The translations under genes were made by a program, and so were the position numbers. Shown in pieces: positions 62,301 to 64,000 of a stretch of 64,000 bases of DNA (its first letter is position 1; the number at the start of each line of letters is the position of its first letter). The notes under the pieces were generated by a model. The model saw only the letters and a list, made by a program, of their open reading frames with translations. It made no database searches and was not told the origin of the DNA. The stretch comes from Tubiluchus corallicola (lineage: Eukaryota; Priapulida; Priapulimorpha; Priapulimorphida; Tubiluchidae), in contig JAQGDQ010000011.1 in the NCBI GenBank assembly GCA_030141605.1, positions 430,066 through 494,065 of the forward strand, written 5' to 3'.

Positions 62301-63774
62301 AATAATCTTATTATTTCGGGATAAGAAGATTAATAAGATAGATTAGTTGGGATAAAATCGCAATTTGATAGGAAAACAAACGCCCGCGCGTTCTAGAGAA
62401 TAGAGAATAAAATAGCTCTATTTTTTCACATTTTAAAATTGTTGGTAGTGGTAATTTATTGTCAAAAAACTAGTTGATATAAAGTTTACCTAAGTAGGTA
62501 AAATTGTAAACATTAAAGCTGTACACACATTCCCGCCTATAAGTGACAAATTTAGTTGAAAAAAATATTTATAAAACTGTACAAAACTTCATGTACGTGA
62601 ATATATTTTGAGACTTTAGTACTTTGAGACTTTAATAATGAATTTTCCTTAAAGGAGAAAATGGAATTTTAAAGTATATCCCATCGAAATTTCCATGCAA
62701 AGTTATATTACTTAACATTACGCTTGCCCGTTTGAAAATCTGATGTAATTGAAAAAGAAAATGTTCGTGTCAACTGGTAAAACTGCTTCGCCGTCCCAGT
62801 GTGCACCAGTGTTAATTCACGAAAAATCACGTTTTCCATTTTGTCTACAATATTAAGTGATTGAAAGTTTTCCTTAGTTAGCGAAGAGCTACGAATGCCC
62901 TGATTATTTCTCAAACTCTAAGCAATATTATCTAAATTTCTTGATCTGAAGTTTCTGAATTAATCTGAATATTATTCAAACTACTTGCTAGCAAAATGCT
63001 CCTACCTGTCAACACGGGAGTTTAAATTCACAACTTCTATACAGTATTACTGCTAACACAAGCTCTGTATGCAATAAGATAGCATGTACGTGAAACAAAA
63101 TTTCAAAACGAATTTTACAAGCTTTATTTAGGAAGAGTGCTTTTTTGTACTTTAAGTATGTGTAATTGAAAATTTTACGTTTTAGGGACAAAATCCAAGT
63201 TTTTTACTTAACACATTTTAAAAGGACGAGCATAAAAATTTAGCCCAATACTACTTTTAAAATCCGTGATTTACAACGTCCGTTTTAGGTGTCTGAAACC
63301 ATGTAAATCACCACGTTTCATATAAAAATTTTTTCCAGACGTTTGGCTTTGATAACTTCAGAACATTTTCTAATTGGACAATGCTTCGCGTGTAATCTAG
63401 TAGATTACGCATGGGCTTCTCTTTCTACGTGTTTTCTAACATTTAACGCAGGTTTAAAGTTTTTTTTGGAGTATGGCGTGTTATGCTTTTTTACTTTTCA
63501 TTAACGCTGCGTGTGGCTTCTGTTTTCTTTGTTGGTTTAGCACTTCGCTGTTTAGTGTTGCCTTGATAACAGTTACATCTCAGTAATTGCATTGTCGCTC
63601 CACCTACCTTCCATCACGTAAACTGATGAACCTTCTTCGCCTTCTCTGATGATAATGCTGCCTTCTTTGTGTTCCACGCTGAACATTATGGCTACAATGT
63701 CGTTTATTTGTGGCTTCTCTAGATGCTTCATGAATTCGTTTTCCAGTATGGCGTTCTTTATCAAATCTCTTGTT
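23486..63774 (-). CDS. PRKG1: cGMP-dependent protein kinase (PKG), 17 exons, N-terminus off window
   Basis: Ser/Thr kinase switched on by cGMP. Exons (minus, 5' to 3'): 63608-63774, 61954-62067, 46821-46926, 43632-43695, 41669-41746, 39743-39846, 39014-39085, 38507-38584, 37005-37091, 35740-35827, 35107-35246, 33961-34050, 25211-25352, 24924-25087, 24308-24430, 24097-24226, 23486-23584. All join in phase: 614 codons plus TGA. Order: CNB-A ([16 protein letters not shown]), CNB-B ([16 protein letters not shown]), linker, kinase ([10 protein letters not shown]; Lys in [35 protein letters not shown]), and AGC-type C-tail ending [14 protein letters not shown]. Both cGMP sites keep the phosphate-binding Arg and the cGMP-selective Thr. 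The leucine zipper and autoinhibitory segment are missing (past 63774). Exon 8 is probably alternative to exon 9. The C-tail favours PRKG1/foraging over PRKG2. Confidence 0.95.
24097..24226 (-). CDS. PRKG1: PKG exon: end of kinase domain
   Basis: [20 protein letters not shown] then [20 protein letters not shown]; phase 2 to 0. Confidence 0.95.
24308..24430 (-). CDS. PRKG1: PKG exon: kinase C-lobe
   Basis: [20 protein letters not shown] to VIKRLCR; phase 2 to 2. Confidence 0.95.
24571..24845. repeat. Pyrimidine-rich and (CATT)/(CAGT)n repeats
   Basis: ATTTT/TTCC runs, then CATTCATT and CAGTCAGT units, in the PKG intron between exons 24308-24430 and 24924-25087. Confidence 0.8.
24924..25087 (-). 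CDS. PRKG1: PKG exon: DFG, activation loop, APE
   Basis: [20 protein letters not shown] then [16 protein letters not shown]. The activation-loop Thr (TWTFCGTPE) is kept. The residue before DFG is Cys where vertebrate PKG has Val. Confidence 0.96.
25211..25352 (-). CDS. PRKG1: PKG exon: catalytic loop
   Basis: [20 protein letters not shown], then [20 protein letters not shown] and L. YRDLKPEN holds the catalytic Asp. Donor CTG|GTGAAG; preceded by an 8.6-kb intron. Confidence 0.96.
25353..29239. other. PRKG1: PKG 8.6-kb intron (part): no exon recognised
   Basis: Contains TTTAAAGGACAAAAAAGG at 25866 and TTTAAAGCAAAACCGG at 27887, ends resembling TTAA-type MITEs, but no full element could be delimited. 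A GC-rich run lies at 27786-27811. ORFs of 60-76 codons here lack any family match. Confidence 0.4.
29240..29336. repeat. (GA)n microsatellite
   Basis: About 95 bp of nearly pure GAGAGA, which could form triplex DNA. The Arg/Glu ORF across it is an artefact. Confidence 0.95.
29501..29806. mobile_element. Long inverted repeat (foldback hairpin)
   Basis: Arms of about 134 bp (29501-29634 and about 29673-29806) separated by about 38 bp. Long shared blocks include GATAAACATCTGAA, ATTCAAAACTCAATCTTC and TTTAGCCATGAACCTG. A foldback transposon or an unusual hairpin RNA; no ORF inside. Confidence 0.85.
33211..33676. repeat. (GAAT)n, (AAATG)n and (AAATA)n block
   Basis: Tetranucleotides to about 33535, then AAATG and AAATA pentamers (33536-33676). 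The Phe/His/Ser-rich ORFs on minus come from it. Confidence 0.95.
33961..34050 (-). CDS. PRKG1: PKG exon: N-lobe to hinge
   Basis: [20 protein letters not shown] then GELWTILRD. Its phase-2 start fits only the authentic donor at 35106; acceptor TTTTTAG. Confidence 0.95.
34454..35145 (-). repeat. PRKG1: 15-copy 47-bp array copying an exon end and its 5' splice site
   Basis: Donor-like positions on plus at 34454, 34501, 34548, 34595, 34642, 34689, 34736, 34783, 34830, 34877, 34924, 34961, 35008, 35055 and the real one at 35102: spacing 47 bp, with one 37-bp unit. On minus each unit reads AAATAATGCAAGCTTGCCAG, TGTGATTTCATTACTAG, then GTAAG. Ten copies besides the real one keep GT, two are GC, two have lost it. 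Confidence 0.95.
35107..35246 (-). CDS. PRKG1: PKG exon: catalytic Lys and helix C; 3' end copied in a tandem array
   Basis: [19 protein letters not shown] to [16 protein letters not shown]. The Lys in FALKIM is the ATP-binding lysine and the Glu of MSEKQI is the helix C partner. Donor ACTAG|GTAAGA. The last 39 or so exon bases plus this donor form the unit of the 47-bp array lying just downstream. Confidence 0.95.
35497..35567. repeat. (CAT)n microsatellite
   Basis: ATCATCATC units with few interruptions in the intron between PKG exons 10 and 11. Confidence 0.9.
35740..35827 (-). CDS. PRKG1: PKG exon: start of kinase, glycine loop
   Basis: [13 protein letters not shown] then [13 protein letters not shown]. 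Acceptor TCTGAATAG, donor CTA|GTAAGT. Confidence 0.95.
37005..37091 (-). CDS. PRKG1: PKG exon 9: linker between CNB-B and kinase
   Basis: [20 protein letters not shown] then EAESEEEVR, closely matching the FNQLISNLDEIK helix of insect PKGs. I chose donor AG|GTATAC over the nearby GTGAGG because only it keeps the frame into the kinase exon. Phase 2 to 2. Confidence 0.88.
37587..38289 (+). mobile_element. TTAA-flanked MITE copy
   Basis: Starts TTAAAGCACAGGAAAACCC and ends CTTGTCCTTTAA; landmark GACGGTTAGACGCAGCCATT near 37731. At 703 bp it is longer than sister copies, so it may hold an insertion. Lies between PKG exons 8 and 9. Confidence 0.75.
38507..38584 (-). CDS. PRKG1: PKG candidate alternative exon 8
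   Basis: 78 bp, phase 2 at both ends, encoding [15 protein letters not shown] and [10 protein letters not shown]. Good donor CG|GTGAGT; the acceptor CGTTGACAG has a weak pyrimidine tract. Including both this and the next exon makes the linker about 27 residues longer than the family; either alone gives the normal length. Its sequence resembles PKG only at the first residues, so it is less certain than the others. Confidence 0.6.
39014..39085 (-). CDS. PRKG1: PKG exon: CNB-B, RTA motif
   Basis: [20 protein letters not shown] then LDR; holds the Arg-Thr pair of the cGMP pocket. Phase 2 to 2, donor GA|GTGAGT. Confidence 0.93.
39743..39846 (-). CDS. PRKG1: PKG exon: CNB-B, first part of cGMP pocket
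   Basis: VKVTNRSS to [14 protein letters not shown]. Acceptor CTGACAG, donor GG|GTAAGA, phase 2. Confidence 0.95.
39989..40005. repeat. Poly-G run
   Basis: An uninterrupted run of about 16 G next to CACAAAAC; length may be unreliable in assembly. Confidence 0.85.
40112..40275. repeat. 53-bp tandem repeat, three copies
   Basis: Units carry TTCAATGTTGAGGGGTATGA then TTGGAGCA; starts at 40132, 40185 and 40238. Lies between PKG exons 39743-39846 and 41669-41746. Confidence 0.9.
41137..41535. repeat. CTG/GCA trinucleotide block
   Basis: CTGTTG, GCAGCA (almost pure near 41298-41338) and GTTGTT triplets. ORFs in three frames here are artefacts. Confidence 0.9.
41669..41746 (-). CDS. PRKG1: PKG exon: CNB-B beta strands
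   Basis: [19 protein letters not shown], 26 codons, phase 0 to 0; identical to the family at RQGARGDTF. Confidence 0.95.
41783..41875. repeat. (ATC)n degenerate trinucleotide repeat
   Basis: ATCGTC and ATCATC triplets about 40 bp upstream of the PKG exon at 41669-41746. Confidence 0.8.
42352..42825 (+). mobile_element. TTAA-flanked MITE copy, intact ends
   Basis: Begins TTAAAGCACAAGAAAACAC and ends CCCTTTCTTGCTCTTTAA, so inverted ends match TTAAAG..CAAGAAA. The 474-bp body has landmark GACCGTTAGGCGCAACCATT near 42490 and no ORF of note. Confidence 0.8.
43632..43695 (-). CDS. PRKG1: PKG exon: CNB-A/CNB-B junction
   Basis: [20 protein letters not shown] then EE, flanked by TTTCAG and GTGAAT; a 64-bp exon, phase 2 to 0. 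Confidence 0.93.
44812..44837. promoter_or_regulatory. E-box palindrome plus CRE in PKG intron
   Basis: GTCACGTGAC (44812-44821) and TGACGTCA (44830-44837) lie 8 bp apart. Both are perfect palindromes known as bHLH and CREB/ATF sites. Function is inference. Confidence 0.35.
45541..45554 (-). promoter_or_regulatory. DR1 nuclear-receptor site in PKG intron
   Basis: TGACCTTTGACCTT is, on minus, two AGGTCA half sites one base apart, the HNF4/RXR type element. Occupancy is unknown. Confidence 0.35.
46821..46926 (-). CDS. PRKG1: PKG exon: end of CNB-A
   Basis: [20 protein letters not shown] and TEYIQFLK. Phase 1 at the start and phase 2 at the end; follows a 15-kb intron. Confidence 0.95.
48224..48295 (+). 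mobile_element. tRNA-derived SINE head (tRNA-like)
   Basis: A box TGGCAAAGTGG (48231-48241) and B box GAGTTCAAGTC (48273-48283), ending GGTGCCA. The layout resembles tRNA-Leu/Ser, but the stems are poor, so a SINE promoter is likelier than a working tRNA gene. Confidence 0.5.
49715..50018. repeat. Diverged tandem repeat
   Basis: Units of roughly 60 bp share GTGGACAAATG, CACCAGGCTCA and CTAGAAA; about five degenerate copies. Confidence 0.6.
51648..51975 (+). mobile_element. TTAA-flanked MITE copy, 3'-truncated
   Basis: Starts TTAAAGTACAAGAAAACACT and has landmark ACCGTTAGGCGCAGCCATTT near 51783. The right end is missing. Confidence 0.75.
54266..55174 (-). CDS. Nested 302-codon ORF: basic Ser/Pro-rich protein or alternative PKG first exon
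   Basis: I do not recognise the family. The ORF is by far the longest outside repeats and is GC-richer than its surroundings, with ATG in strong context (ACAATGG). The protein is rich in Ser, Arg, Pro and Lys with no membrane helix, so it is probably intrinsically disordered. It holds a proline run ([10 protein letters not shown]), [18 protein letters not shown] with an RRxS site of PKA/PKG type next to an acidic patch, and a basic end [10 protein letters not shown]. An in-frame TAG lies about 45 bases before the ATG. At 54334/54333 a good donor AAAA|GTAAGA in phase 1 could splice in frame to PKG exon 46821-46926, giving a PKG isoform with half of CNB-A. Otherwise it is a single-exon nested gene on the same strand. 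Orientation and phase are seen; expression is inference. Confidence 0.6.
   Translation of the reverse strand: MEGFPRRPLAPARSNPLSYGSSSPRKVTFSANTGSNYAKSAHPALARTATDPTAVRGSQPSSYTRHNSPRSRLNDSFSALLNRSQKSLRKVFSASNPISAITTNVSSKIPNERVTVQNRTHLEQPPPAPPIRGSSEKPSTHAFEESYRYKRTNLGIKNAVNRPKKADAGATDRNDSIVVTINIKERTQLASKPSPVPLRRVNHYEMRKSLLKSKVSQSKSPEGQGQNRQTQRRYGIGICNSPSLGRRGYSPPPRRISIPSTDSEEESPRIVRKKGLHYSKSKTFALDLLKCIKKRTSKKRHL
55175..56190. other. PKG intron 2: sequence upstream of nested ORF
   Basis: A possible promoter region for the nested ORF. I see no clear TATA box or exon. Confidence 0.35.
56191..56600. repeat. 51-bp tandem repeat, open in frame on minus
   Basis: Units with GAAGATGTCTTCAATAGAAC and CAGCAGTTGGCTAG, at exact 51-bp spacing for 56420, 56471 and 56522 and looser before. 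Because 51 is a multiple of three, one minus frame stays open for 121 codons as 17-residue repeats ([17 protein letters not shown]). No start context or splice support. Confidence 0.8.
56601..61120. other. PRKG1: PKG intron 2, 5' part
   Basis: AT-rich; no exon, RNA gene or clear mobile element recognised. Short ORFs (60-85 codons) lack family features. Confidence 0.4.
61121..61208. repeat. (CTGT)n microsatellite
   Basis: CTGTCTGT with CTAT and CTGC variants. The same motif reappears at 61648-61670, beyond about 440 bp ending in AAATAAATATTAAATCAAAA, as if a retroposon had inserted into the array. Confidence 0.75.
61954..62067 (-). CDS. PRKG1: PKG exon: CNB-A phosphate-binding cassette
   Basis: [20 protein letters not shown], with the Glu, Arg and Thr that hold cGMP all present. 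Acceptor TTTCTAG, donor AAG|GTAAGG, phase 1. Confidence 0.95.
62649..63155 (-). mobile_element. TTAA-flanked MITE copy (reverse), intact ends
   Basis: Starts TTAAAGGAGAAAATGG and ends AAGAGTGCTTTTTTGTACTTTAA when read with the flank (62649-63155), matching sister-copy ends. Lies in PKG intron 1, between exons 61954-62067 and 63608-63774. Confidence 0.75.
63608..63774 (-). CDS. PRKG1: PKG exon (first in window): start of CNB-A
   Basis: [19 protein letters not shown] to [11 protein letters not shown]. Acceptor TTTACAG, with a duplicated CTTGTTCTGTAA block just outside that offers a second AG. Donor AAG|GTAGGT, phase 1. Further exons toward the start codon are outside the window. Confidence 0.93.
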
Positions 63775-64000
63775 CTGTAAAAGACAATCTTGTTCTGTAA
63801 ATCTTACTGGTGATGGGGAAAACGAATTCTTAAAATGAAAATAGCATTTTCTTCGGTAGATTGTTGCCTGGATCATGAGCATGCTATGGTTGAAGTTGCT
63901 TAAAGGAAAACCGGTTCCAGTCTATCTTAAACTTAAGTTCAAAACAATCTACTCTGTGAAATATTTAAAGAGAACGCACTATTTTTTCATGAATGGGTTA

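Overview
This is a metazoan nuclear genome window: AT-rich, with GT-AG introns of about 0.3 to 15 kb and many microsatellites and small DNA transposons. The genes point to an invertebrate animal. The proteins diverge noticeably from their families, which might suit a fast-evolving lineage such as a tunicate, but I cannot fix the phylum from the sequence. Nearly all long ORFs here are chance; the real genes had to be rebuilt from splice sites, reading phase and family similarity.

Layout. (1) 606-1976, plus strand: the last two coding exons of a BMP-class TGF-beta ligand, best matched to ADMP. Its 5' exons lie before the window. (2) 5961-19941, minus strand: a complete 13-exon gene for a 655-residue SLC23 (nucleobase/ascorbate transporter) family membrane protein whose substrate-site motifs have decayed. 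It is tail-to-tail with the ADMP gene. (3) 23486-63774, minus strand: 17 exons of a cGMP-dependent protein kinase (PKG, PRKG1-like), from the first cGMP-binding domain to the stop codon; the N-terminal exons lie past the right edge. (4) 54266-55174, minus strand: a 302-codon basic, Ser/Pro-rich ORF inside the 15-kb PKG intron 2, either a nested gene or an alternative first exon.

The rest is repeats: a deleted hAT transposon with transposase remnants (3935-4875), a hAT-like MITE (21893-22287), a 91-bp pogo/Tigger-like MITE (18111-18201), about six copies of one TTAA-flanked MITE family, a foldback element with a telomere-like core (10222-10388), a long hairpin (29501-29806), a tRNA-derived SINE head (48224-48295), pentanucleotide satellites and several minisatellites.

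Most notable: a 15-copy, 47-bp tandem array (34454-35145) in which every unit copies the 3' end of a PKG kinase exon together with its 5' splice site, placing about ten intact decoy donors after the real one. Also notable are two adjacent phase-matched PKG exons that look alternative, since either one alone restores the family-length linker. ADMP is a secreted morphogen, the SLC23 protein sits in membranes, and PKG is a soluble second-messenger kinase; nothing suggests they act in one pathway.
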